Position numbers and translations under genes: made by a program
Shown here: positions 22,802 to 33,790 of the stretch, in pieces
Numbering within the stretch: the first letter of the stretch is position 1
Layout: every line of letters begins with the position of its first letter
Source: Whalleya microplaca
Lineage: Eukaryota; Ascomycota; Sordariomycetes; Xylariales; Xylariaceae
Assembly: GCA_022497155.1 (NCBI GenBank)
Contig: MU385710.1
Location: forward strand, 930,001-994,000
Reading direction: 5' to 3'
Length of the DNA: 64,000 nt
The notes under the pieces: model-generated
What the model was told of the DNA's origin: nothing
The model's input: only the letters and a program-made list of their open reading frames with translations
Database searches by the model: none

Positions 22802-23241
22802 CTTCGTGGTTTGTGGCACGGAGTTGAACGGATATAGGCCATAGGTCATGGGTCCGTCGAATACGACAGCTGGTTTAAGGGCTAAGGGAAAGCGTTTTAT
22901 AGTTAAAGGCAGCATTGCAACATTGCTATAATGATAGAAGTCTTGGGAACCCAGTTTATTCTGTAATTCTTCTACGGGTTTGAAAAGAACTGTGTGAATA
23001 ATTGTCCGTCACGACATTTCTGACTTATACGTAGAAGACTGGCTGAGTCAGCTGCTGCCACTTGCAGAACCAACCCACTAATCGCAGTTGACAGATACAT
23101 CAACCGCCAATCGCCAAAATCAAAGCTGGCATTACGAACAACACCGCAACAATAACCCGAACCGTCACGATATCAATGCCGCCCTAGTGGGCAAACGCAA
23201 ACCCCAACTCGACACATCCTCTCCTCTCTCCATCCGCAACA
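22802..23241. other. Promoter-side spacer of COG1
   Basis: This 440-bp spacer holds the 3' UTR of the DUF3716 gene and the leader of COG1. The bases just upstream of the COG1 ATG (23200-23241) are C-rich and purine-poor, as usual for fungal leaders. A frame at 23088-23675 overlaps COG1 out of phase and is only its GC-rich shadow. Confidence 0.6.
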
Positions 23242-25635
23242 ATGGCGGCCCCCGACACCTCGACCCTGACCGACTCGGCGCGGGTCTTCACGAGCTACAC
23301 GCTGCCGCAGATCCGCGCGCTGCACAAGACGCTGCACGTGCAGATCGACGAGAAGTCCGCGCGCCTGCGCACGCAGGTCGGCAACAGCTACCGCGAGCTG
23401 CTGGGCACGGCCGACACGATCGTGGCGATGCGCGCCGACATGCTGGCCGCGCAGGACACGCTGGCGCGCATGGGCGGGCTGTGCGGGCGCGCCGCCGTCG
23501 GCGCCAAGGTCGCGGGCCTGGCCGAGTTCCGCGGCCGCGAGGACGCCGACGCCCGCCTGGGCCAGGTCGCGCGGGTCAGGCTGCTGAAGGCGTGCGCGCT
23601 CGCTGTCGGGAGGCTGTTGAAGGGCGGTGTGGGTGCGGAGGGCAGCAGGGGGGACCGCCTGGTGCTGGCAGCTAAGGTGCTTGTCTTGAAGAGGTTGCTG
23701 GTCTCGAGCTTTGATGATGTCGATGGGGCGGACGAGGAGATTCGGGCTGAGGTGGAGGCCGCGAGGAAGAGCTTGAGGAATCTACGGAGGAGGTTGCTTA
23801 GGGCGGTCGAGAGAGTGCTGGAGAAGGCTGGTGGTGGACTGGACAGAGATGATATCCTCAAAGCGTTGTCTGCGTACAGTCTGGCGTCTAGTTCCGGAGC
23901 GAGAGATATTTTGCGTCATTTCTTGCATGTTCGGGCAGAAGCTCTAACATACGAGTTCGATTTCGAAGAGCACGAGAAGGAGAGAGGCACAGAGAACGTC
24001 CTAAGAGGTCTCGATCTCTACACCAGGACACTACTAGATGTGCAGTCACTGGTACCTAACAAGCTCTCAGATGCCCTGCTAAGGCTCAAAAAGAGACCAC
24101 TGCTGGAAGATGAGTCCCTTCAGGCGTTAGAGGGTCTTCGACTTGACATATATGAAAAATGGTGTGGTGACGAAATCCAATATTTCACCCCTTTCATCCG
24201 ACACGACGATCTAGACGGCAAACAGGCCAAAGAGATGCTTACGAATTGGGCGAACAAGGGCGGCGAGACTCTTCTTAAGGGACTTAGAAGAACTCTCGAG
24301 CATGTTTCTGAATTCAAGGCCATTGTAGAGTTACGAACAAGCGTTCTTCAACACTGGATCAAGGACGGTGGGAAAGCTAGGGGTTTCGACCCCTCTGTTA
24401 TGCTCGATGGCTTACGGGAAGCTATCAACGACCGTCTATTGAACATCCTCGAATCCAAAGTCATTAAACTCAAACTTGTTGGATCTGAGGTCTCGGCGAC
24501 GCTTGAGGCATGGCACACAGGGACGACTGAACCGCGTCGCAGGTTGTGGGACGAGGATATGGTAGAGATGGACATATCCACCAGCGCAGCTCGCTTCACT
24601 CATGAAGTCATTTCTCGCTTGCACGGGAGAACGGATGCCGAAGCCCGAGCAGTCACAAGCTACGAATCGTGGTATCATCTCATTGACAGTGTTGGCGAGC
24701 TGACTGAGCAACTCAAGCGGCAGCGTTGGGATAACGACGTAGACGAAATCGAGGACGAGGATGTCATCGAGGAACGGCAGAAGCTGCTAAGCAAGGACGA
24801 TCCCGAGCTATTACAGAAGAGGCTCGATGCAACTCTTGAAACCGCTTTCAACGATCTAGATAAGCAACTGACCACCGCCTGGCAAACCCATGTCGATAAC
24901 CCGGACAACGGCCCGTTTGCTGCATACATCCTGCGGATACTTCGGGACATTCGCAGTCGGCTGCCAAGACTCGACAGCATCAAGTCCTTTGGCTTAGAGA
25001 ACGTCCCATCTCTCCATGAGAAACTAGCGGTGCATGTGTCTATTTCTCCACTCGAAGAATTCGCTTCCACGGATTTGACAAGGAGAAGAGTGGCTGGACG
25101 GGCCCTGTGGGAGGGCGAGCCCGCTCTACCTGCACAACCCTCACCCGGTGCCTTCAAGCTCCTACGGAATCTTATCATGTCTATGGGAGATGCTGGATTA
25201 GATCTGTGGACACCTGCCGCCGTGAAGGTGTTCAAGCAAACCTTTGGCAGGCAACTTGCAGATGTTTGGGGAAAAGAACTCGAGTCTAGTACTACAACGG
25301 TCGAAGAGGCTGACGAAGCGGCGGACAATACCGATGGCGAGAACACAGCACCGCAAAACGATGCTAGTGACTCGGGAAAACCGGTTCCCGAAACGAAAGC
25401 AGCTCCGCCAGCGAAGTCTGTGCTCCAGCAAGACGTTTTGATACAGTGGCTCTTCGATATCTACCTCCTGGAACATTGTCTGAACACAGACGCTGCCTCG
25501 GACGAGGCTCTAAAAACACTTGCAGAAGATATATATCAAAGGACAGGCCTCGAGAGCGATGTCAAGACTAGGTTCACAAAAGCTTCAGAGGAGTACTGGA
25601 AGAGAACAAGCCTCCTGTTTGGACTGCTTGCATGA
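23242..25635 (+). CDS. cog1: Conserved oligomeric Golgi complex subunit 1
   Basis: This is an uninterrupted 797-residue protein from ATG 23242, in the good context GCAACAATGGCG. The N-terminus (FTSYTLPQIRALHKTLHVQI and then LRTQVGNSYRELLGTADTIV) is the Vps51/COG1-type helical region that joins lobe A of the COG tethering complex. COG tethers retrograde vesicles at the Golgi and keeps glycosyltransferases in place. The rest is helical CATCHR-like sequence, with an acidic low-complexity insert at residues ~685-715 and the C-terminal YQRTGLESDVKTRFTKASEE. Length is typical of fungal Cog1. The first ~130 codons are strikingly GC-rich compared with the remainder. The gene converges on ECI1, with only 81 bp between stop codons. 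Confidence 0.9.
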   Translation: MAAPDTSTLTDSARVFTSYTLPQIRALHKTLHVQIDEKSARLRTQVGNSYRELLGTADTIVAMRADMLAAQDTLARMGGLCGRAAVGAKVAGLAEFRGREDADARLGQVARVRLLKACALAVGRLLKGGVGAEGSRGDRLVLAAKVLVLKRLLVSSFDDVDGADEEIRAEVEAARKSLRNLRRRLLRAVERVLEKAGGGLDRDDILKALSAYSLASSSGARDILRHFLHVRAEALTYEFDFEEHEKERGTENVLRGLDLYTRTLLDVQSLVPNKLSDALLRLKKRPLLEDESLQALEGLRLDIYEKWCGDEIQYFTPFIRHDDLDGKQAKEMLTNWANKGGETLLKGLRRTLEHVSEFKAIVELRTSVLQHWIKDGGKARGFDPSVMLDGLREAINDRLLNILESKVIKLKLVGSEVSATLEAWHTGTTEPRRRLWDEDMVEMDISTSAARFTHEVISRLHGRTDAEARAVTSYESWYHLIDSVGELTEQLKRQRWDNDVDEIEDEDVIEERQKLLSKDDPELLQKRLDATLETAFNDLDKQLTTAWQTHVDNPDNGPFAAYILRILRDIRSRLPRLDSIKSFGLENVPSLHEKLAVHVSISPLEEFASTDLTRRRVAGRALWEGEPALPAQPSPGAFKLLRNLIMSMGDAGLDLWTPAAVKVFKQTFGRQLADVWGKELESSTTTVEEADEAADNTDGENTAPQNDASDSGKPVPETKAAPPAKSVLQQDVLIQWLFDIYLLEHCLNTDAASDEALKTLAEDIYQRTGLESDVKTRFTKASEEYWKRTSLLFGLLA

Positions 25636-25716
25636 GATACCCATGATAGATGAATTCTTGAAACATATACAAATATTCTATGCCGCGAACGCTCTTCTTG
25701 GGAAAAACACGAGTAA

Positions 25717-26702
25717 TCATAGTTTGTGTCTTTTTTTACCCGTAGCTATCTTCTCGAACTCCTCCTGCGGGATCCCCTTGACGAACCTGTCAAGCCCAGC
25801 AAACACCTCAGCCACGTTCTGCTTATCGAGGATATCCCTATCGGGCTTCCGGATCAACGCCTTGATACCCGTCAAGCTATCCCCAATCAGGTGATCGCCC
25901 ATGCGCTCATCGATCTCGGCCATGACCTGGCTTAGGAAGCCATCGCTGTCGCCGACGGCGGACTCGAAGACCTTGTTGACGAAGCCGGTCTGCACGAGCT
26001 CGGCGCACGAGATGCGCTTGCTCTGGATGAGGGCCTCGTTGGCCTTGCTGATGCCGAGGCGCTGGACCAGCGCGCGCGAGGCGCCGCCCTCGGCCACCAG
26101 CCCCAGCGACGAGAAGGGCGTTAGCAGGAATGTGTGCGGCGCCGCGTACACGAAGTCCGCGAACGCGACCAGCGCCGCCGACAGGCCCACCGCGGGGCCG
26201 TTCAGCGCCGCCACCAGGATCTGCGGGTGCGTGTAGAACGCCTGCGTTACGTTCAGGTTGTTCGACACGAAGGTCCGCAGCCATTGCTGGTACACGTCGG
26301 ATTCGGCTTGCTGCTTCATTCTGCGGCCGAGCGTGACGTCCGCGCCGCTGTGGTGGGGGGAGGGAGGTTAGTTGAGTGTTACGTTTGATAGGGGGTTTTG
26401 AGGAGTAGATTATGCGCACGCATGCATATGCATATATATATGAGATATGAGATGTAGATTATATACGAGACATGAGATATAAGGCTTATTTTTATATGAG
26501 ATATGGGAGATACATACGCAGAGAAGTACCGGCCTTTCCCAGTTAATACAGTGATGAAGATGTCCTTGCGCAACGCGATCTCGCGCAGTGCTTTAGATAT
26601 GGCATAGTAGCCGTCCTGGGTAAGTGCGTTGAGCTTCTTGTCGTTGTCGATGGTGATGGTCGCGATGCGGCCACTGTAGGCCACCTTGATCACATCCGCC
26701 AT
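25717..26702 (-). CDS. eci1: Peroxisomal delta3,delta2-enoyl-CoA isomerase (crotonase family), two exons
   Basis: Exons (minus) are 26702-26518 and 26347-25717. The 170-nt intron (GTATGT...ACAG, phase 2) is filled with ATAT simple sequence; the product is 271 residues. The junction recreates GRYFSAGADV, the crotonase oxyanion-hole motif. NGPAVGLSAALVAFADFVYA is the second oxyanion strand, and FSSLGLVAEGGAS follows as in Eci1 proteins, with the catalytic-region Glu. The enzyme moves 3-enoyl double bonds to trans-2 so that unsaturated fatty acids can enter beta-oxidation. The C-terminus is -HKL, close to the -HRL PTS1 of yeast Eci1, so peroxisomal import is likely. An alternative within the family is an enoyl-CoA hydratase-like protein, but the length and lack of a second hydratase Glu motif favour isomerase. 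Confidence 0.88.
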
Positions 26703-27770
26703 GTTGACTGATGAGTCTTTACCGTGTACAAATGCAAGTTTGAGTGGACTACATCAGTTACATCAAGCAGAATATGAAATTTATGAGTTGGTGTTGAATA
26801 ATAAGTTGTTGAGCTCGGGATTGTTCATGGTCAATTCATTGATTGGAGTAAGGGATTCCCGATACGTACCAACAACCCACAGCGAACCGAGGCTCTTCGG
26901 ATTAGTAATATTTAGCTTCTTACTCTACAGGGTAAGTACCACTCTTTTCTCAATCCTTACCCCACATTCCCCAGGATACAGAGCCGAGCCCTTCTCACGC
27001 AGCTGGAGGTTGTTTGAGACGAGACTACCTCATACCCGGGTTGATCTACATATAACCTTCAGGTACGAGGTAAGGCTAGATGTCGACTAAGTATAGTCTA
27101 GCCCACCAGTTCAGTATACTGATAATGTCAACTGATTGACAGGTACAGTAAATAAACTCGAAGTTGCTGGCATACGTAGGTATACATAGGTATGTACTTA
27201 CAAGTACTTAGCTGTGCCAAGATAATTTTTCCGTCTTGCATTGGATACCTACGTCTTATGTAGCAATGGATAGGCACACTCTCGGATTTCCAAGGTACCG
27301 GATTAGGTACCAGCAGCGACGAGCGAGACACCAACATGAATGCCTTTTTTAACATGAAAGGCGTTGATACTGTAAGCCGCCTTCCCACATGTCATCCGAT
27401 AACCTTGATTGGAGAAGGGCAGCCCTAGACTGCCTGTTAACAGTGGGCAAGTCGCACTGTGGGTGAGAGCTAGTGCCTACTGCACTAATGGTCTATACTG
27501 TGAGCAAAACGTTGCGTTGCATCTTATACATACATACATACACCAGATTATGCTGTGCATCACCTATCTTCATATGCCTAGCAACGACATATATACGCAG
27601 CCAATCTCATCTACTATCTACTTATCATGCGGACCAACCAGACAGCCTAAGACTATGATCAACATTTGAGAATTCAGGTTGCAACCTTCGATGCACACTT
27701 TCACCACCCAAAAAACCCAAATACCGTAAGTCCATCGACATCATCAGCCATCTTACCTACCGGTGCAGAT
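26703..27770. other. Divergent intergenic region (ECI1 / PP2C)
   Basis: This is the shared promoter region of two divergent genes. Frames are short and without motifs. A GTAAGT at 27726 and GTGCAG at 27763-27768 could bound a 43-nt intron in the PP2C leader; the intervening CTTAC would be the branch site. Frames that seem to begin at 27666 start with TTG and are not used. Confidence 0.5.
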
Positions 27771-29294
27771 ATGTTCACCCGACGGTTTATGCGCCATCAA
27801 CCGCGTTTGACTACAACGACGCGCCTCCGTCGTGCCTCGCCAAGACCACGTTTTGCCAGCACTGGGACACAGAGCATAGATCTCTCAACTAGAACAGTAG
27901 TGGGGACGGTGGTCGGCGTGGGCATAGTCTCATGCATATTTGGCTATTGGATCAGGGGCCGTACGAGGCAGACCGCAGCCTCTGAGAAGCCGGCGACGTT
28001 ATCCGACAAGCACGTCCCAGATCTCAACAAATTAGGCTTATCGAATCAGATTGCCTACAGCCCAACTCCTACCTCGGAGGATGTCACGCGGCAGTTGAAT
28101 GAACACGCCTTTTCCTTGTATGGGGCTCCCGGCGTGACGAGATATGACGGTGCTCAGCTGGCTTCTAATAATCCCTGTGAGGATGCCTTCGTGCACGGCA
28201 GCTTCTCCAATCCCTTCAACGGAATCAACGGAAAGGACTGGATGGCTTGGGCGGTCTTCGACGGCCATTGTGGGTGGCAGACGTCAAATCTCCTCACGAA
28301 GCAATTGATGCCATATGTACGACGAGCCCTTGGTGATGTTGAGCATCAGGATGGTGATAACGAACCCGATGAGGCTGTAGAGAAAGCTATCATATCGGCG
28401 TTCAAATCCCTTGACGACGTCCTGGTCAACGCTGCACTGCCCATAATCGAAAGCACTCTCTCCTTTGCCGCAAAGGCCAGACGTCTAGAAACAGCCTACG
28501 CCGGCTCGTGTGCCCTGCTTACCCTGTTCGATCCTTCTACCAGGAAACTCAGGGTAGCGTCTACGGGAGACTGTCGCGCAGTCCTGGGGCAGAAGACAGC
28601 CGAAGGTAAGTGGGAATCCACCGACCTTACGACAGACCACACCGGCGCGAACCCAAGCGAGGTCGCCCGTCTGCAGGCTCAATTCCCCGACGAGCCTGAC
28701 ATTGTGAATCACGGTCGGGTATGGGGGATGCAGCCCTCACGTACCTTCGGCGACGGCATGTGGAAGTGGACCGCAGCGCTTAAACAGAACCTGCGATACC
28801 ACTACGGCGGCCCGAGTCTACCCTCCGCCCAACGTTATAAGGCATACCGCGACGGACCGTATCTCACGGCCGAGCCCGCCGTGAGCACGACGACGATCCC
28901 AGACGCGCAGCCGTCGTTTCTGATCCTCGCCACGGACGGCCTGTGGGACACGATGTCGAGCGCGCAGGCGGTCGACCTCGTGGGCCGCTGGGTTGACTGG
29001 CGGGCCGACCCCAAGGCCAAGCCGGTGATGCCCCAGGGGAGGTTCGAGCCCACGGTGCTCGGGTGGAAGCAGCAGTGCCGGTACGAGGAGCGCAAAGCCA
29101 CGGTGCGGGACGCGAACGCGGCCGTGCACCTCGTGCGCAACGGCCTCGGCGGCGGCGACGAGGAGATGGTCAAGGGCGCGCTGACCTTCCGGTCCCCGAA
29201 CTCGAGGGATATCCGCGACGACATCACGGTGCAGGTTGTGTTCTTCGCGCAGAAGAACGCGGGCGAGGAGGGTCGAGGGGCGAGGCAGCGATAG
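27771..29294 (+). CDS. ptc5: Mitochondrial PP2C-type protein phosphatase (PTC5-like)
   Basis: The ATG at 27771 begins a 507-residue protein. The N-terminus MFTRRFMRHQPRLTTTTRLR is Arg-rich and acid-free, a mitochondrial presequence. It is followed by one hydrophobic helix, VVGTVVGVGIVSCIFGYWI (residues ~45-63), as in inner-membrane or intermembrane-space Ptc5. The PP2C metal-binding motifs are in order: EDAFVHG, AVFDGHCGW (~162), STGDCRAVLG, ATDGLWDTM (~386) and DDITVQVVFF near the end. Family members dephosphorylate the pyruvate dehydrogenase E1alpha subunit. The C-terminus (EGRGARQR) is not a PTS1, so the dual peroxisomal routing known for yeast Ptc5 is not supported. The last third is markedly GC-rich. 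An in-frame extension to 27666 would need a TTG start and is rejected. Confidence 0.9.
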   Translation: MFTRRFMRHQPRLTTTTRLRRASPRPRFASTGTQSIDLSTRTVVGTVVGVGIVSCIFGYWIRGRTRQTAASEKPATLSDKHVPDLNKLGLSNQIAYSPTPTSEDVTRQLNEHAFSLYGAPGVTRYDGAQLASNNPCEDAFVHGSFSNPFNGINGKDWMAWAVFDGHCGWQTSNLLTKQLMPYVRRALGDVEHQDGDNEPDEAVEKAIISAFKSLDDVLVNAALPIIESTLSFAAKARRLETAYAGSCALLTLFDPSTRKLRVASTGDCRAVLGQKTAEGKWESTDLTTDHTGANPSEVARLQAQFPDEPDIVNHGRVWGMQPSRTFGDGMWKWTAALKQNLRYHYGGPSLPSAQRYKAYRDGPYLTAEPAVSTTTIPDAQPSFLILATDGLWDTMSSAQAVDLVGRWVDWRADPKAKPVMPQGRFEPTVLGWKQQCRYEERKATVRDANAAVHLVRNGLGGGDEEMVKGALTFRSPNSRDIRDDITVQVVFFAQKNAGEEGRGARQR

Positions 29295-30522
29295 AACGAC
29301 CGCCACTTTTGGCCAAACCTAGCCCCGGCTCGTTTCTTCGCTCCTCGGAGAAGGCAGGATGAGATGGTGTAGAGTTGGCAGACAGGCGAATGCGTGTTTG
29401 GGGTTCTGCGATTTTGCTTTGGGCGTACATTGGACATCACATTTATGTTGGCCGGTGGTTGGACCATGGGTGAAGCGATTCTTCAATGGGTAAAGCGTTT
29501 TTTATATCCAACACGTCGGGGATACACGTATGATCCATTAGCAGCGTTACTGGATATTTATAGTAGTCAGCGTAGTGAGAACATGATAATACACCATGAT
29601 GATACATAACTTCATGCCTTGTCCTCACGCAACAGTGCAGCGATAGAACATCGTAGACGTACTACTTTCTAAGTAATACATATAGTCCATCGTGATATAC
29701 AAAGTTCGTGTAGGCTATTTATGAAAATTCATTGGAAACAGAAACCAGTCACTCACAAGCACCCTGCTTGAGTTTCATGCTTACTACTGAAACACTCTTT
29801 TTCATTCACGAATCCTGATATAAAAGGCGATAGTGTAGCTCCTATATCAACATACACCAATGATTATATATAAGAACAAGATCTGGCGAGTACTACATAA
29901 GTAGCATATAGTTCGAGTTAAGCGTCATACGAGTTGAAACCACCACATAACGCCTTCTATGCTAGTGAGCTTTCGTAGGATGCATGGTTTTCTCGCGGCA
30001 TAAGTGGCAATATGCTTATCTGTCAATAGTTGAGAACTTTCCTGTCGACTTCAACTATACGTCTTGTCCAAGGAGTCTTATCTTCCACCCCTCCCCTATG
30101 CTCTTCCACAGCCAAGTTCCACTGGTCACAGTGTCGGCCATCCTCTCAATCACACATCTAAGCTCTTCCGCGACGAAACTAGTTCTGATAATGAAGGCTT
30201 TTTTTTCAACTAAACCTTCTTCCTATTTTTGTAGAGAAGAATCATGTAGCTGATAGGGCTATCTCTTTGATCGCCTGGACATCTCCCGGCGTGGTAGCGT
30301 GAATATCCACGTTCCCAGGGCTGTGCTTTGGGTAAGGCAATTTAGGAAATATGCTTCATAATCCCAAATAGCACAGAGTAGAGCCCAAGATAAATTCAGA
30401 GTTCAGATTCAGTCGTGAGACACTCTCGTGTCCTCGCTAGGATGTCTAATGTCTGAGTTGGTCGAGATCCGTTCCTCGGCGAAGGCTTTTTTATCTTACA
30501 CCTTGTAGACAAACTGCATTTC
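29295..30522. other. Intergenic between convergent genes, no gene seen
   Basis: This holds the 3' regions of the PP2C gene and the GH5 gene. Frames are under 100 codons and lack motifs. Confidence 0.6.
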
Positions 30523-32087
30523 CTAGATGAGGACCCAGTTTAAAAGACTTCCAATTGTAAGAGATGTCCCAAGAACCATGGTACGAGACAAGTCATTGGT
30601 TCTCGGTGTAGAGTCGCTCGATGTCTGAGCAGCTGGATTACTCGACAAAGTATTCGATGGGTCGTCCAAGTGCTGAGTGCCGCATATCCCTATAACGCAG
30701 CATTTATTTGTTAGTATACCTCACACAACAGAAACGATCATCCTTGACACAGCGACAATACGTACCCGAATTGGCCATGCTATCCAAATCCTTGGGAATA
30801 ATCCCAGCAGCCACAGCCTCCTGATAAGACCAGCGCCAGTCGCCCAGCTGGCTCTTCCACGTCCAGTACGTCCATCCAGCCGCGCTCTTCTCGTACCCAA
30901 GCACCTGCGCCCTGAACCACGCCCTATAGAAATCCTCATTGCCGTCGCGGACCCAGGCGGGGTCTGAGCTCTCGACGCTATCCGGTGGGCTGATACACCA
31001 TTCCGTCACGAACGTCGGCGTCTCGTTCTCGGCGCTGCGATCGTTGGTGCACGAATCGTCGATGTAGGCCTCGTGGTTGAGCACGAGGCCTGTGTCGTGC
31101 TTCTGGTATCTGTGGTCCTCGAAAGCGAGGGATTCGATCCCGGCGGGTATGAACTCCTTTGGGTCGCCGGAGCCCCAGAGCGAGTTCATGAACGAGATGT
31201 GCAGCTTGTTCGTGGTATTTATATTCAGAGTGGACTCGACTTGGCGGATTCCCTGGATGTTGTAGGTCAGAAGTGGCCTGCGAGGGTAGGAATATGTGAC
31301 TCCGCTTACCTTATAAGCGTCGGGATAGAAACGCGAGCGTAGACTATCGTGGTGCCCTTCTGGCTCGTTGACAACACCGATCATGCCGACGTTGCGCATC
31401 TCGGTCTTCGTATGGGCTAAGTTCGTTAACCACTTCAAGAATTCCACACCCCGTTTGAAATTTTTGTCACTATAGAACTTCACGTCCGGAGTAGCATGGC
31501 CAGTGAAGGAGTTGTTAGCCACTTGGACTCCTGGAGCGCCGTGCATCCTATACGCTGTCAGAGCCGAGATACAAGACAGTCGTGTGTAAAAAGCCTTACT
31601 CAAGCATGATGTAAAATCCACGAGAACTCGCCATTTCGCAGATTTTCAGTAGATATTCCAGGCCGCCTTTGGGATAATACTCGCCCTCCTCGACGAGGTC
31701 CTCGTTGATCCAAAAGCCGAGAGGAACGCGCACGGTATTGAGCCCATAGCTCCGCATCTCATCGAAGTCCTTCTCGGTGATCCAGCTCGACCAGTGTCCA
31801 GCGAAAGCCGACCTGGCTTTCTCCTCTCCTAACTTCTTGACACAATCCCATTCAGAGTCTAGATTCTCGCAGCCCATCTCCTTCCACTCCTTCCCACACA
31901 ACCATGGCTCAAACACGAAGAGGCTTCCCAGGTTGACGCCTCGTACCTTCTCACTCTGTAGCCACTTCGGACCTAGAACATCTGGCTTGCCAAGGATATG
32001 GTAACCAGTCTTGTTACTAGGGAGCCATGCGTGGGCGACGGAGCAGAGGGCCGCCAGAGAGGCTAGTAATTTGATCGAACCGGGCAT
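30523..32087 (-). CDS. GPI-anchored GH5 exo-beta-glucanase-like protein, three exons
   Basis: Exons (minus) are 32087-31600, 31547-30766 and 30689-30523. Introns are 52 nt (GTAAGG...ATAG) and 76 nt (GTACGT...TATAG); the product is 478 residues. The signal peptide is LLASLAALCSVAHA. The GH5 barrel has RGVNLGSLFVFEPWLC, LNTVRVPLGFW, and the acid/base Glu in GVVNEPEGHH (~224). The nucleophile Glu lies in FVTEWCIS (~345), with WTYWTWKSQLGDWRW after it. Both catalytic residues are therefore intact. Related fungal enzymes cleave beta-1,3- or beta-1,6-glucan of the wall. The third exon adds a Ser/Thr/Asn stretch and the hydrophobic end MVLGTSLTIGSLLNWVLI, a GPI-attachment signal. Without that small exon the protein would end YCRCVKDDRFCC and lack the anchor. 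Substrate specificity is not decided by the sequence. Confidence 0.9.
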
Positions 32088-33790
32088 GCTTTCTACACTT
32101 CTATCTGCTCAAAGATAGGAGACGACAGACGCGACCATTTGGGTTGCCAACTTGTCAATATACCGACACGAATATTTATAAAAAAATGCCCGTTGAACAA
32201 AATCTTCCTAGCAGGCGAGTCTCGAATTTCGGGTTTACAAATTAGTTTCTAGAGAGCGAATATGTAAGTCTAGATAATAACCCATCGTCAAATCAATGCT
32301 CGTCGGGTCGCAGAAGTTTTCAGATTTGTGATGCCCATCATGTCGTCAATTTCGAAATCCGTCAGAATTTTGCTAGGAATGAAATTAGCACCCTGGCCTC
32401 CAGGCGACGCAGATTTGAAGGATGCCATGTTGAAAAGTCATACTCCTTATGTATATATGGATTGGTTACTGTATGAGCGGAAATTGATTACGGCAGATGC
32501 CATTCGCTACAGAATGATCGACGGCATTAGCACCAGCTGTGTAGATACATAGTGACAAGTCACATTTCATAGTAAACTCGATACGAATCTTCAATCATTA
32601 ACCACCCTATGGCATTTGCGAATATAGAGTTGGCTTGGAAGAGAGAAACAAGACAAATCGACACATACTCATAACGAATGTTACAATGAGTAGACTAAAA
32701 ATACATGTATCTCTGATCAAGAATTTTATGTACATAGCTAAGGCAATTCGTTGGACGCTAACAATAATAGCCCGCTGGAAGGGCCAAGGCATCCCAGATG
32801 CTAGTGCCACTGTTACATCCACACTTCTATTTTCAGCCTTGCTGCCTCCCTGTCTCCCCCACAGTGGGATGGTGGATCCCACGATATGCAAATGCATCAA
32901 CCAGGATTAGACCCGGCGGGAAGACGTAATGGGTTCTAAAATAGGCAATATTCAAAGTACATCGTACTTTGTAGATCTCTTCACTTTGCCGTGAATGCCG
33001 TGCAAGGCTATTCTTCAACATCACGGTCCCATATGACCTCCCTTCATTAAAACGCGGAGTTTAAGTTTCAGAAGAACACTTCTAGAGGAACAGTCGATTC
33101 CTGCTCCTTCAGCAACAACTTTTATTTTCGTCAGTTTGACCCCCAGCTATGGTGACTGCGTGACATGTTGGATTAATAGGCTCAGGAGCCGAGTGAAAGC
33201 CCGCAGATAGAAAGACATGAGGAATATGTACGAAACTTAGTCACAACATAAAACGATGGTTTCATAATTAGTTATTCCACTGTGATTTCAGTTCTGGTAT
33301 GAATTAACATGCCTAGTTCAGAGTGTCACATAATGGAACTAATGTGCTAGTAGATTAAGGTGAGTGAGATTTCGCATCCAGACAACAAATACGGTGTTGG
33401 TGTATCAGACCTGAAAATTATTCGCATCGAAGACATTGTCACCTGATATATAGATGCCAAGTAGTAGAAAGATATAAAACTGTAATACAGTAGCCCTATC
33501 TTAAGTATATGTCAAGAGTAGACTACGCTCGTCTTTCTTTCTCAGCATCCTTGTTAACGAGATGTCGTACCTATTACATGCCAACATAATTCCCTATACA
33601 GAGACCAAGCGTAGTCAGCCTAGCGCTTAAATACCTCGACCTTGCGCTCCCCATTCAAGATATACCTTTCTAGAAGGGGACCATAGATCCAAGGTAATAG
33701 GGGGAAGAGAATCCAGCTCCTCGAATACCAGCCAAACACAACCCCCTACCCCTGACCAAACAGTCCCAAAACCGTCATAACCAACCCACC
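32088..33790. other. Intergenic, no gene seen
   Basis: This is the promoter side of the GH5 gene and the 3' side of the epimerase gene. It is AT-rich, with only short frames and no recognisable RNA gene. Confidence 0.6.

Noticed and set aside
23088..23675. 195-codon + frame overlapping the start of COG1
   Set aside because: It overlaps the COG1 coding exon out of phase and is an Arg/Ala/Gly-rich translation of its GC-rich codons; COG1 itself matches a known family.
27666..27770. N-terminal extension of the PP2C protein
   Set aside because: The frame opens with TTG, and the ATG at 27771 starts a textbook mitochondrial presequence.
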